Origin: JAWLBM01 sp041687675
GTDB lineage: Bacteria > Pseudomonadota > Alphaproteobacteria > Rhizobiales > Pleomorphomonadaceae
Assembly (NCBI GenBank): GCA_041687675.1
Contig: JAWLBM010000009.1
Coordinates: forward strand, 62,001-126,000
Direction of reading: 5' to 3'
Length of the DNA stretch: 64,000 nt
The notes below the pieces were generated by a model, which did not search any database, had not been told where the DNA came from, and saw only the letters and a list, made by a program, of their open reading frames with translations. Below are positions 25,711 to 33,384 of this stretch, piece after piece; the stretch's first letter is position 1; each line of letters starts with the position of its first letter. The position numbers were made by a program, and so were the translations under genes.

Positions 25711-26625
25711 TCACGGCGTCAGCACCGGCAGGACGCGGGTGGATGCACGGATGGGCTCGCCGGTGCAGTCCATGCGGTCGCCGTCCACCTGCATCCGGAT
25801 GTCCTCGCCGCTGAACCGCACCGTCCGGACCTCCCGGTCGACGATGCCGGCCACCCGGTCGAGGCGGCCGGTGGCGAGGCCGACGGCGGCCCGGGCGAGC
25901 GTGCCCGGGCCGTCCTCCTTCAGCATCACCAGCCTGAGCCCCGGGCGCGTCACGTGGGTTGCGCGGGTGATCGCCATCGGCCCGCCGTAGAAGCCGGCCG
26001 TGGTGACCACCGCCAGGCGGCAGACGAGGCGCTCCCCGTCGGCCTCGACGAGCACGTCGCGGCCGCGGCGGGCGAGGGCGAGGCGGACCGCGGCGGCGGC
26101 ATAGGCGAAGCGGCCGAAGCGGCGCTTCACGGCGGGGTCGACCGCGTGCACCACGTCGCCGTCGAAGCCGGCCGAGACCATCAGGATGAACGGCCGCTCG
26201 CCGACGAGGCCCGGGTGCAGCGGCGCGAGGCGGCGGGCGACGACGAGGTCCGCCATCCGCCGCGGCGAGAAGGGCAGGGCGAGTTCATGGGCGAGCACGT
26301 TGGCGGTGCCGAAGGGCAGCACGCCGAGGGCAGGCGGCGGGCCCGGCCGGGCGATGAGCCCCTTCACCGCCTCGCTCACCGTGCCGTCGCCGCCGCCGAC
26401 GACGAGGGTGTCCACCTCCGGCTCCAGCGCCGCCGCGATCTCGGTCAGGTGGCCGGCATGGCGGGTGAGGCGGACGTCGGCGCGGACGCCGAGGTCGTGC
26501 AGGCGGCCGACGAAGGCGTTGAGCCGGCCGTAGCGGAACCCGCCGGCGATCGGGTTCACCACCACCTCCACCCGGCGCGTCGCGGGGAAGGCGTCCTCCA
26601 GCGCAGCCTCGAGCGGCCGGTTCAT
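25711..26625 (-). CDS. Diacylglycerol kinase-family lipid kinase
   Basis: A 304-residue member of the DAGK catalytic-domain family, which phosphorylates lipids such as diacylglycerol or sphingosine-like molecules with ATP. The start VVVNPIAGGFRYGRLN and the nucleotide-binding loop LVVGGGDGTVSEAVKGL near residues 73-89 are clear, as is the following LPFGTANVLAHEL. Specific lipid unknown. Confidence 0.92.
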   Translation of the reverse strand: MNRPLEAALEDAFPATRRVEVVVNPIAGGFRYGRLNAFVGRLHDLGVRADVRLTRHAGHLTEIAAALEPEVDTLVVGGGDGTVSEAVKGLIARPGPPPALGVLPFGTANVLAHELALPFSPRRMADLVVARRLAPLHPGLVGERPFILMVSAGFDGDVVHAVDPAVKRRFGRFAYAAAAVRLALARRGRDVLVEADGERLVCRLAVVTTAGFYGGPMAITRATHVTRPGLRLVMLKEDGPGTLARAAVGLATGRLDRVAGIVDREVRTVRFSGEDIRMQVDGDRMDCTGEPIRASTRVLPVLTP

Positions 26626-26692
26626 GCATCGTCTCCCGGCGGGCGGCGGGCCCGCGCGCCGCGAGCCGTCGCCGATTCCCGTGTCGGAAGGA

Positions 26693-26716
26693 TGACGCCG
26701 GCCGGCCGCGGCGTCA
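26693..26716 (-). other. Hairpin covering the GNAT stop codon
   Basis: TGACGCCG and CGGCGTCA form a perfect eight-base-pair stem with an eight-base loop. On the minus strand the stem includes the TGA of the acetyltransferase gene. Confidence 0.4.
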
Positions 26717-27370
26717 GCGGCGGGTGCAGAGGATCCAGTGGGTGCCTTCGCAGTCCCAGCCGTCCTTCACCATCGGCATCATCGCCACCTCGTCGAAGCC
26801 CTCGCGGCGGTAGAAGGCGCGGGCGCGACGATTGCCGCTGGAGACGATCAGGCTGACGCCGCTCCGCCCGGCCTCGTCCGCCTTGCGGGCGGCGGTGGCG
26901 ATCAGCCGGGCGCCGAGGCCGTTGCCGCGCCAGGACGCGGCGACGCCGATGACGTTGACGTACCAGGTCCCGGCCGCCATCGCCTCCAGCCGCACCGCCG
27001 GGAGCACCAGGGGCGGCACCTCGCTCTCGTCCACCGGTTCGGGCTCGTCCGGCAGCGGATAGCCGACGAGGCAGCCGATCACCTCGTCGCCGCCGTCGCC
27101 CGGCCAGGGCTCGCAGATCACGGTGGAGTTGCGGAAGGAGAAGCCGCCCTCCTCGCGGCGGGCCCGGCGGCGGCCGACGTCATGGGGCGTCTCGCCGGGT
27201 TCGGCCATGCCGGCCCAGAGCAGCGAGGGCAGGCCCTCGGCGGCCATGTCGATGAAGCGGACGAGCGCGTCGGCGTCGTCCGGATGGGCGGGGCGCTCCA
27301 CCAGTCCCTCCAGCCGGTCGACGGGCAGGGAGCCGCAGGGAGCGCTGCGGAAACGGATGTCAGGCGGCAT
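26714..27370 (-). CDS. GNAT family N-acetyltransferase
   Basis: A 218-residue acetyltransferase. The acetyl-CoA binding core VIGVAASWRGNGLGARLIATAARKA near residues 158-182 and the closing SSGNRRARAFYRREGFDE near 190 are well conserved. ATG 27370 is used; open frame upstream reads through the neighbouring remnant and is not protein-like. The start overlaps the end of the homocysteine S-methyltransferase remnant by 11 bases. Acceptor substrate unknown. Confidence 0.85.
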   Translation of the reverse strand: MPPDIRFRSAPCGSLPVDRLEGLVERPAHPDDADALVRFIDMAAEGLPSLLWAGMAEPGETPHDVGRRRARREEGGFSFRNSTVICEPWPGDGGDEVIGCLVGYPLPDEPEPVDESEVPPLVLPAVRLEAMAAGTWYVNVIGVAASWRGNGLGARLIATAARKADEAGRSGVSLIVSSGNRRARAFYRREGFDEVAMMPMVKDGWDCEGTHWILCTRR

Positions 27371-27690
27371 CGGCACACACCTCGCAGATCGCCGCGACAT
27401 GGCGGTGGTCGGCGCCGCAGCAGCCGCCCACCACGCTGAGACGCGGAAGGACCCGCCGCAGATCGCCGTAGCGGCGGGCAAGGTCGGCCGGGTCGCCGTC
27501 GTCCAGCGCCTCGGCCTGGTCGAGTTCGGCATGGCTGAGCCGCGAAGCATTGGCCTTGAGGCCACGGATGCGCAGGAGCCACGCACCGCCCTCCGCCAGC
27601 GCGTCGGCGAAGTGGGTCGGATATGCGCAGTTTACCATGTAATAGGCCGGCGCGCCCTTGCTGTCCTTGTCGACGCCCTCGATCGCCCGG
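27360..27690 (-). pseudogene. Remnant of a homocysteine S-methyltransferase (C-terminal third only)
   Basis: About 110 residues match the end of the zinc-dependent homocysteine S-methyltransferase family: AYYMVNCAYPTHFADAL, LRIRGLKANASR, HAELDQAEALDDGDP and SVVGGCCGADHRHVAAIC. The three zinc-binding cysteines (VNC and GGCC) are kept, but the N-terminal two thirds of the barrel, including the substrate loop, are missing. Similarity stops near 27690; the frame upstream runs antisense-like through the membrane gene and carries no homology. An in-frame ATG at 27638 could start a 92-residue fragment. Best read as a truncated gene left by a deletion or rearrangement. Confidence 0.8.
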
Positions 27691-27736
27691 CGCTGGTATT
27701 CGCGCCCGCGCCGGTGGCCGCGGCCTGAGGGCTGCG

Positions 27737-28315
27737 TCAGTTGATGCTCGACCAGTAGACGGCGTAGAGGCCGATCCAGAACAGCGCGTAGAGGACCGCC
27801 ACCGTCCGTCGCCGGGCGAGGACCAGCGGGCGGAACAGCACGCCGGCGAGGGTGAAGCCGGCCCAGGTGGCGGCGATCCGGACGATCCGCGCGGGCACGG
27901 TCAGGAGGGCGAAGGCAAGGATGCCGACGTGCTCCGGCGCGAGCACCGCATAGACCTTGTAGGGGATGCCGCCGAGCGGGTTCGGGATCATCCCGAGCGC
28001 GCCCCACTCCCGGAACCCCGCCTCCACGCTCTCGAACATCGCCGGGGTGACGAAGGGCACGCCGTCCACCGTCGCGCGCATCGCCGCGGGCGCGGCGGCG
28101 GCGAGGAGGTACATCACGATCCCGCCCGCCACCGCGCCGGCAACCGCCGCCGCCAGCGCCACCACCCCCCGGCGGACCCCGCCGAGCGAGGCCCAGCCGA
28201 TCGCGATGTCCGGCACCAGGAAGAACAGCGTCGCCTCGGCGAACCCCCAGCCGGCGCTCACCGGGACGGGAACGGACGGCAGGTCGGAGCGGGCGGGGGC
28301 GGTGGGCGCGGTCAT
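27737..28315 (-). CDS. Integral membrane protein, possibly YqaA/DedA-like
   Basis: A 192-residue protein with about five hydrophobic helices. It opens with GWGFAEATLFFLVPDIAIGWASL and has the central element GMIPNPLGGIPYKVYAVLA near residue 110, which recalls the VTT-type motif of YqaA/DedA small membrane proteins; this match is weak. ATG 28315 is used rather than a TTG 15 bases upstream. It lies directly upstream of the methyltransferase remnant, which may mark a rearrangement point. Confidence 0.7.
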   Translation of the reverse strand: MTAPTAPARSDLPSVPVPVSAGWGFAEATLFFLVPDIAIGWASLGGVRRGVVALAAAVAGAVAGGIVMYLLAAAAPAAMRATVDGVPFVTPAMFESVEAGFREWGALGMIPNPLGGIPYKVYAVLAPEHVGILAFALLTVPARIVRIAATWAGFTLAGVLFRPLVLARRRTVAVLYALFWIGLYAVYWSSIN

Positions 28316-28397
28316 GGGATGTCGGCGCAAGCACGCCTGACGGTTCGCCCCGGGTGCGGGGGCGCGAACGACCGGATGGCGGCGAGGCGCGGGAGAC

Positions 28398-28472
28398 TGG
28401 CTGGGGCGCCAGGATTCGAACCTGGGAATGGCGGAATCAAAATCCGCTGCCTTACCACTTGGCTACGCCCCA
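28398..28472 (-). tRNA. tRNA-Gln (anticodon TTG)
   Basis: A 75-base cloverleaf including an encoded CCA. The acceptor stem is TGGGGCG/CGCCCCA. The anticodon stem GCGGA/TCCGC carries the loop TTTTGAT, giving anticodon TTG. The T arm has GGTTCGAATCC. Confidence 0.97.
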
Positions 28473-28500
28473 ACGCGCGCCGGTGGCGCGGGCGAGAGCG

Positions 28501-28529
28501 GGTATAGCGGCGGACGGGCCGGGCCGCAA
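28501..28529 (-). promoter_or_regulatory. Promoter of tRNA-Gln
   Basis: On the minus strand TTGCGG (28529-28524) and TATACC (28506-28501) are exactly 17 bases apart, with the tRNA starting 29 bases downstream of the second hexamer. The tRNA-Pro gene has a nearly identical arrangement. Confidence 0.6.
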
Positions 28530-28568
28530 CGGGGGAGAAACCCGGCGGCGGGCGATCCGGGGCGGCGG

Positions 28569-29447
28569 TCATCCCGGCCAGGCGAAGGCGCGGGCGGCCT
28601 GCACCAGGGCGGAGGCCGCGGGCGTGTAGGGCCGCCCCGGCAGCGAGACGAGCGCGACGTCGCGCGTCACCTCCGGCTCCACCAGCGGGCGCTGCAGCAG
28701 CCCCGGCAGGGTGACGGAGCATTCCGGCATGAAGGCGAAGCCGAGCCGGGCGAGCACCATCGCCTGCACCCAGTCCTCCCGGTCCGAGCGGAAGCGGGCG
28801 TAGAGCTCCACCGCGTTGGCCTGGCAGACGGCCATCACCATCTCCCGCATCTCGCAGGCGAGGCGGTCGACATAGTCCTCGCCGGCAAGGTCGGAGAGGC
28901 GCACCGCGGCGAACTGCGAAAGCCGGTGCTCCGGCGGGAAGACCACCACATACCGCTCCCGGTAGAGGTCGTGCACGTTGAAGGCCTCGCGCACGCCGTC
29001 GAGGACGGTGAGGATGGCAAGGTCGAGTTCGCCCGCCTCCAGCATCCGCCTCAGTTCCGCCTCGCCCGCCTCCGCCACGGCCACCTCGACGCCCGGGTGG
29101 CTCCGCTGGAAGCCGGCCAGGAAGCGGGAGAGCCGCACCGGGCCGATCGTCCGGAGCACGCCGAGCCGGACCGGCACGTCCTTCAGCAGGCGGAAGTTGC
29201 TGGCCAGCGCCCGGGTCGCCTCGGTCTGCTGCAGGATCTCCTCGAAGTGCGGCAGCACCGAGCGGCCCATGTCGCTGAGGAGCACCCGCCGCCCCTCGCG
29301 GTGGAACAGCGGCGCGCCGAGTTCCGCCTCGATGCCCTTGACCGCCTTGGTCAGCGCCGGCTGCGAGATGCCGCACTCGGCGGCGGCGCGGGTGAAGCTG
29401 AGGTGCCGCGCCGCGGCCACCACATAGCGGATCTGGTGGATCTCCAT
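28569..29447 (-). CDS. LysR family transcriptional regulator
   Basis: A 292-residue LysR regulator. The N-terminal winged helix-turn-helix is clear (MEIHQIRYVVAAARHLSFTRAA then CGISQPALTKAVKGIE). The inducer-binding domain begins near residue 90. ATG 29447 follows a strong GGGAGGGG and is preferred over longer open frame. It is divergent from a DUF4242 gene, and a T-N11-A palindrome lies between them, so it probably controls itself and that neighbour. The inducer is unknown. Confidence 0.92.
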   Translation of the reverse strand: MEIHQIRYVVAAARHLSFTRAAAECGISQPALTKAVKGIEAELGAPLFHREGRRVLLSDMGRSVLPHFEEILQQTEATRALASNFRLLKDVPVRLGVLRTIGPVRLSRFLAGFQRSHPGVEVAVAEAGEAELRRMLEAGELDLAILTVLDGVREAFNVHDLYRERYVVVFPPEHRLSQFAAVRLSDLAGEDYVDRLACEMREMVMAVCQANAVELYARFRSDREDWVQAMVLARLGFAFMPECSVTLPGLLQRPLVEPEVTRDVALVSLPGRPYTPAASALVQAARAFAWPG

Positions 29448-29500
29448 GCCGTCCCCTCCCTGCAGGCCCTGCCGACCGGACCGCTGGCCCGGGGCGGAAG

Positions 29501-29517
29501 GATAACCGGCGATTATC
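29501..29517. promoter_or_regulatory. LysR-type operator between the LysR gene and the DUF4242 gene
   Basis: GATAA-N7-TTATC is a perfect inverted repeat containing the ATAA-N7-TTAT (T-N11-A) pattern recognised by LysR proteins. It lies 54 bases upstream of the regulator's start and 82 bases before the divergent gene, the usual place for such a site. Confidence 0.6.
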
Positions 29518-29599
29518 GAACAATGAACACTGCATCGTTTACCCGCATGCAGGATCGCGCTGGAATGGAGAGGTGCCAACGAGAAGGGGAGGGATCCCG

Positions 29600-29863
29600 A
29601 TGACCGTCTACATGGTGGAACGCGAGCTTGCCGGCATCAGCATGGAGGCCCTCGGAGGGGCGCAGAAGGCGGCGATCGCCAAGGCGGCCGACATGCGGGG
29701 CGAGGGCGCCGACATCCGCTACATCCGCTCGACCTTCGCGCCGGGCGACGGGCGCTGCATGTGCCTGTTCGAGGCGTCCTCGGCCGACGACGTCCGCCGG
29801 CTGAACGACGAGGCCGGCATTCCCTACCACCGGGTCGTCGAGGCGCTGGATCTCACGCCCTGA
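29600..29863 (+). CDS. DUF4242 domain-containing protein
   Basis: An 87-residue ferredoxin-like-fold protein of the DUF4242 family (one described member binds nickel). It shows MTVYMVERELAGIS at the start and the family segment IRYIRSTFAPGDGRCMCLFEA near residues 42-62. ATG 29600 follows AAGGGGAGGG. It is controlled, by position, by the divergent LysR regulator and ends in a strong intrinsic terminator, so it is probably a single-gene unit. Function unknown. Confidence 0.85.
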   Translation: MTVYMVERELAGISMEALGGAQKAAIAKAADMRGEGADIRYIRSTFAPGDGRCMCLFEASSADDVRRLNDEAGIPYHRVVEALDLTP

Positions 29864-29887
29864 GGCGGCCAATGCGAAAGCGGAAAA

Positions 29888-29919
29888 GGGCCCCGGGCGA
29901 ACGGCCCGGAGCCCTTTTT
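29888..29919 (+). terminator. Intrinsic terminator of the DUF4242 gene
   Basis: GGGCCCCGGGC (29888-29898) pairs with GCCCGGAGCCC (29904-29914) with one C-A mismatch and a five-base loop, and is followed directly by TTTTT. A run of A before the stem gives it some function on the other strand as well, after tRNA-Pro. Confidence 0.85.
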
Positions 29920-29924
29920 CGTGC

Positions 29925-30001
29925 TGGTCGGAGCGGCAGGATTCGAACCTGCGACCCCCTGCTCCCGAAGCAGGTGCGCTACCAGGCTGCGCTACGCTCC
30001 G
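29925..30001 (-). tRNA. tRNA-Pro (anticodon CGG)
   Basis: A 77-base cloverleaf with encoded CCA. The acceptor stem is CGGAGCG/CGCTCCG, the D loop contains GCCTGGTAGC, and the anticodon stem CCTGC/GCAGG carries the loop TTCGGGA, giving CGG. The T arm has GGTTCGAATCC. Confidence 0.97.
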
Positions 30002-30046
30002 TCACGGGATGAACCGGAGGGGACACCGTCCCCGCCGACGGCCGTG

Positions 30047-30075
30047 TGTATAGCCGCCGCCCCCGGCCCCCGCAA
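30047..30075 (-). promoter_or_regulatory. Promoter of tRNA-Pro
   Basis: On the minus strand TTGCGG (30075-30070) and TATACA (30052-30047) are exactly 17 bases apart; the mature tRNA begins 46 bases downstream. It shares the TTGCGG-N17-TATAC layout with the tRNA-Gln promoter. Confidence 0.6.
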
Positions 30076-30203
30076 GTCCCGCCCGTCACAATTTTCGCCG
30101 CTCCCGCAAGGCGCCCGTCCGCGGCTCGGCCGGGCGCCGCCGGCGGGTTCCAGACGCGGATTTCCGAGTCGGCCGCGTCACTTGGAGCCGCGGCCTGAGG
30201 CGT

Positions 30204-30231
30204 TGATTCATTCAGCTAAAGCTATGAATCA
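30204..30231. repeat. AT-rich inverted repeat with paired GANTC sites
   Basis: TGATTCAT (30204-30211) and ATGAATCA (30224-30231) are perfect inverted arms. The inner AGCT-AA-AGCT also pairs. Each arm carries a GANTC (CcrM methylation) site. It stands out in a very GC-rich context, downstream of the minus-strand phosphatase gene. Confidence 0.6.
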
Positions 30232-30305
30232 GGTCGAGGAGGGGGCGGCGCTTCGGGCGTCCGCGGGGCGGCAGCGGCCGGGCCCCGAAGGCCGGAACCG
30301 GCGGC

Positions 30306-30932
30306 TCAGACCCACTCCACCTCGCCTGCCCTGACGACATGGAAGCGGTCCTGCGGGGTCGGGAGGTGGCGGGTGGCGTCGACGTCGGCAAGGCCGAGGA
30401 GGACATGGATCACGCGGATCAGCCCGCCGTGGGTCACCAGCACCGCCGGGCCCGTCAGCCCGGCGAGCAGCGGGCCGACCCGGGCGGCGCCGTCGGCCAT
30501 GCTCTCGCCGGCCGGCGGGCGGGCGTTCCAGCGGTCGCGCTCGCGCGCGGCATGGCCGTGAGGGTCCGCCTGCGCCACCTCGTGGAAGGCGAGGCCGGCC
30601 CAGCGGCCGAAGCCGAGTTCGACCAGGCGGGCGTCGGTGCGGTGGGCGTGCGGGTCGAGGCCGAGTTCGGCGCGAACGAGGCGCATGGTGTCGCGGGCCC
30701 GGACGAGCGGCGAGGAGATGAAGGCGATGTCGGGGGCGGAGAGGCCGGCGAGCGAAAGGTGCGCCTTCAGGGCCTCGCCGTTGCGCCGCGCCTGGACGCG
30801 GCCGCGGTCGTTGAGCGGGATGTCCTCGTGGCCCTGCAGCCTGCGGGCGACGTTCCAGTCGGTCTCGCCATGGCGGATCAGGATCAGCGGATGGGCGAGG
30901 GCGATGGTGCGGGAGGGGGCGAGGGCCGTCAC
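30306..30932 (-). CDS. Histidine phosphatase family protein (phosphoglycerate-mutase-like)
   Basis: A 208-residue branch-1 histidine phosphatase. The phosphohistidine motif LIRHGETDWNVARRLQGHEDIPL begins near residue 18; the second catalytic histidine is in VLVTHGGLIRVIH near 165. Its specific substrate cannot be named; many such proteins are broad phosphatases rather than glycolytic mutases. Seven bases separate it from fabI upstream, so the two are probably co-transcribed. Confidence 0.9.
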   Translation of the reverse strand: MTALAPSRTIALAHPLILIRHGETDWNVARRLQGHEDIPLNDRGRVQARRNGEALKAHLSLAGLSAPDIAFISSPLVRARDTMRLVRAELGLDPHAHRTDARLVELGFGRWAGLAFHEVAQADPHGHAARERDRWNARPPAGESMADGAARVGPLLAGLTGPAVLVTHGGLIRVIHVLLGLADVDATRHLPTPQDRFHVVRAGEVEWV

Positions 30933-30939
30933 GCCCGCC

Positions 30940-31758
30940 TCAATCCTTGACGGTGGTGATGTCGGGCGCGTCCACCGCCTTCATGCCGACCACGTGGTAG
31001 CCGCTGTCGACGTGGTGGATCTCGCCGGTCACCGCGCGGCCGAGGTCGGAGAGGAGGTAGAGGCCGGAATCGCCCACCTCCTCGATGGTGACCGTCCGGC
31101 GCAGCGGGGCATTATACTCGTTCCACTTCAGGATATAGCGGAAGTCGCCGATGCCGGAGGCGGCGAGGGTCTTGATCGGCCCGGCGGAGATGGCGTTGAC
31201 GCGGATCTGCTTCGGCCCGAGGTCGACGGCGAGGTAGCGCACGCTCGCCTCGAGGGCCGCCTTGGCGACGCCCATGACGTTGTAGTGCGGCATCACCTTC
31301 TCCGCGCCGTAGTAGGTGAGGGTCAGCACCGAGCCGCCGTTCTCCATCAGCGCCTCGGCCCGCTGGCAGACGGCGGTCAGCGAGTAGGCCGAGATCAGCA
31401 TGGTCCTGGAGAAGTTGTCGGCGGTGGTGTCGACGTAGCGGCCGGTGAGCTCGTCCTTGTCGGAGAAGGCGATGGCGTGGACGACGAAGTCGATCGAGCC
31501 CCAGCGCGCCCTGAGGTCGTCGAAGACGGCGTCGATGGTCGCCGGGTCGGTCACGTCGCAGTGGCCGACGACGATCCCGCCGACCTCGGCCGCGAGCGGC
31601 TCGACGCGCTTGCGCAGGGCGTCGCCCTGGAAGGTGAAGGCGAGTTCGGCGCCGGCGTCGGCGGCGGCCTTGGCGATGCCCCAGGCGATCGACCGGTTGT
31701 TCGCGACGCCCATGACGAGGCCGCGCTTGCCAGCCATCAACCCATCCCGTCCCGCCAT
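30940..31758 (-). CDS. fabI: Enoyl-[acyl-carrier-protein] reductase (NADH)
   Basis: Last reduction step of each fatty acid elongation cycle. The 272-residue short-chain dehydrogenase has the FabI-type nucleotide motif GVANNRSIAWGIAKA near residues 17-31 and the catalytic pattern YYGAEKVMPHYNVMGVAKAA with its active tyrosine and lysine near 150-165. ATG 31758 has GGAG seven bases upstream; a GTG 12 bases earlier is an alternative. This is the triclosan-target type of enzyme; alphaproteobacteria often hold more than one copy. Confidence 0.94.
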   Translation of the reverse strand: MAGRDGLMAGKRGLVMGVANNRSIAWGIAKAAADAGAELAFTFQGDALRKRVEPLAAEVGGIVVGHCDVTDPATIDAVFDDLRARWGSIDFVVHAIAFSDKDELTGRYVDTTADNFSRTMLISAYSLTAVCQRAEALMENGGSVLTLTYYGAEKVMPHYNVMGVAKAALEASVRYLAVDLGPKQIRVNAISAGPIKTLAASGIGDFRYILKWNEYNAPLRRTVTIEEVGDSGLYLLSDLGRAVTGEIHHVDSGYHVVGMKAVDAPDITTVKD

Positions 31759-31887
31759 CGTCGTCTCCACAGGTTAAAGCCGCTCCCGCGCGGCCCCCTA
31801 ATGGCACAGGCGCGCGGATCAAGGCAAGCCGCGGACCGCGGCGTTCCACGCCTCGACGAGGGGCGAGGGGCTGGATAGTGTGCGGCC

Positions 31888-33318
31888 ATGAACGCCGTGC
31901 TCTCCCCCGATCTCCTCGCCCGCCTCACCGCCGTCGTCGGCCCCGCCAACGCCCTCACCGACCCCGCCGACCAGGCGCCGCACCTCGTCGAGTGGCGCGA
32001 CCTCTTCAAGGGCGAGACGCCCATGGTGCTGCGGCCGGGCTCGACGGCGGAAGTCGCGGAGATCCTGCGGATCGCCGACGCCGAGGGCCTGAAGGTGGTG
32101 CCGCAGGGCGGCAACACGGGGCTCGTCGGCGGCCAGATCCCGGTGGCGGGCTCGGGCGAGATCCTGCTGTCCCTGAAGCGGATGGACCGGATCCGCGCGG
32201 TCGACCCGCTCGGCAACACCATCACCGTCGACGCCGGCGCGACGCTGCAGTCCGTGCAGGACGCCGCGGAGGCGGCGGACCGGCTGTTCCCGCTGACGCT
32301 GTCGTCCCAGGGCTCCTGCTCGATCGGCGGCAACATCTCCTCGAACGCGGGCGGGACGGCGGTGCTCTCCTACGGCAACACCCGCGACCTGACGCTCGGC
32401 CTCGAGGTGGTGCTGGCGGACGGGCGGGTGTGGAACGGCCTGCGCGCCCTTCGCAAGGACAACGCCGGCTACGACCTCAAGCACCTCTTCATCGGCGCCG
32501 AGGGCACGCTCGGCGTCGTCACCGCCGCGGTGCTGAAGCTGCATCCGCGCCCGCGGGAGACGGCGGTCGCCCTCGCCGGGCTGCCGACTGCGAAGGCGGC
32601 GCTCGCGCTTCTCGTCCGCGCCCGCGACGCCGCCGGGCCGATGCTGACCGGCTTCGAGCTGATGATCGGCCGCGGCATCGAATTCGTGGCCAGGCACCTG
32701 CCCGGCGCGCGGATCCCCATCGCCGGCGACCATCCCTGGTACGTGCTGATCGAGATCTCCGCCCCGCTCGCCGACGGCACCGCCCGGCGGGCGATGGAGG
32801 ACACGCTCGCCGCCGCCATGGCCGACGGCTCGGTGATCGACGCCGCGCTCGCCGCCTCGCTGGCGCAGGCCGACGACTTCTGGCGGCTGCGCCACGGCAT
32901 GTCGGAGGTGCAGAAGCACGAGGGCGGCTCGATCAAGCACGACGTCTCGGTCCCCGTCGGCGACGTGCCGGCCTTCATCGAGGAGGCCATGGAGGCGGTC
33001 GAGGCGGCCTTCCCGGGCGCCCGGCCGATCCCCTTCGGCCACGTCGGCGACGGCAACGTGCACTTCAACGTGTCCCAGCCGGTCGGCGCCGACAAGGCGG
33101 CCTTCCTCGCCCGCTGGGACGAGATGAACGCCATCGTCCACGCCGTCGCCGCCCGCCATGGCGGATCGATCGCCGCCGAGCACGGCGTCGGCATCCTGAA
33201 GGCCGGCCTGTTGCCGGGGGTGCGCGGGCCGGTGGAGCTCGACCTCATGCACCGGCTGAAGGACGCGCTCGATCCCAAGGGCACGCTGAGCCCGGGCCGC
33301 GTCCTCGCCCGGCGGTGA
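31888..33318 (+). CDS. FAD-binding oxidoreductase (D-lactate/D-2-hydroxyglutarate dehydrogenase type)
   Basis: A 476-residue VAO/PCMH-family flavoenzyme that would oxidise a D-2-hydroxy acid. The FAD-binding part shows VVPQGGNTGLVGGQIP near residue 71, SIGGNISSNAGGTAVLSYGNTRDL near 148 and FIGAEGTLGVVTAA near 203. The C-terminal cap has FGHVGDGNVHFNV near 386 and the closing HGGSIAAEHGVGILK. These fit D-2-hydroxyglutarate or D-lactate dehydrogenase; the two cannot be separated from sequence. It is divergent from fabI. Confidence 0.88.
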   Translation: MNAVLSPDLLARLTAVVGPANALTDPADQAPHLVEWRDLFKGETPMVLRPGSTAEVAEILRIADAEGLKVVPQGGNTGLVGGQIPVAGSGEILLSLKRMDRIRAVDPLGNTITVDAGATLQSVQDAAEAADRLFPLTLSSQGSCSIGGNISSNAGGTAVLSYGNTRDLTLGLEVVLADGRVWNGLRALRKDNAGYDLKHLFIGAEGTLGVVTAAVLKLHPRPRETAVALAGLPTAKAALALLVRARDAAGPMLTGFELMIGRGIEFVARHLPGARIPIAGDHPWYVLIEISAPLADGTARRAMEDTLAAAMADGSVIDAALAASLAQADDFWRLRHGMSEVQKHEGGSIKHDVSVPVGDVPAFIEEAMEAVEAAFPGARPIPFGHVGDGNVHFNVSQPVGADKAAFLARWDEMNAIVHAVAARHGGSIAAEHGVGILKAGLLPGVRGPVELDLMHRLKDALDPKGTLSPGRVLARR

Positions 33319-33384
33319 GCGCATGGCGGCCCGGCGGACCCGTTGCTCACGACCGGCATCGGCATCGCCGCCCGGGCGGCCGCC

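Larger units (their letters stand above)
30002..30305. other. Gene-free stretch between tRNA-Pro and the phosphatase gene
   Basis: It holds the tRNA-Pro promoter (30047-30075) and an AT-rich palindrome with two GANTC sites (30204-30231). The rest shows no coding pattern or further structure that I can support. Confidence 0.6.

Noticed and set aside
27360..28334. One long minus-strand gene joining the methyltransferase fragment to upstream sequence
   Set aside because: The first two thirds of that frame overlap the membrane gene and have no protein-like content; only the last third is homologous to methyltransferases, so it is listed as a remnant.
28398..30001. tRNA genes as attachment sites of a genomic island
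   Set aside because: No integrase, direct repeat of the tRNA 3' end or change in composition was seen near either tRNA gene.
33367..33380. Perfect 14-base palindrome GCCGCCCGGGCGGC between two convergent genes
   Set aside because: It has no loop and no T tract, and short GC palindromes are expected by chance at this GC content.
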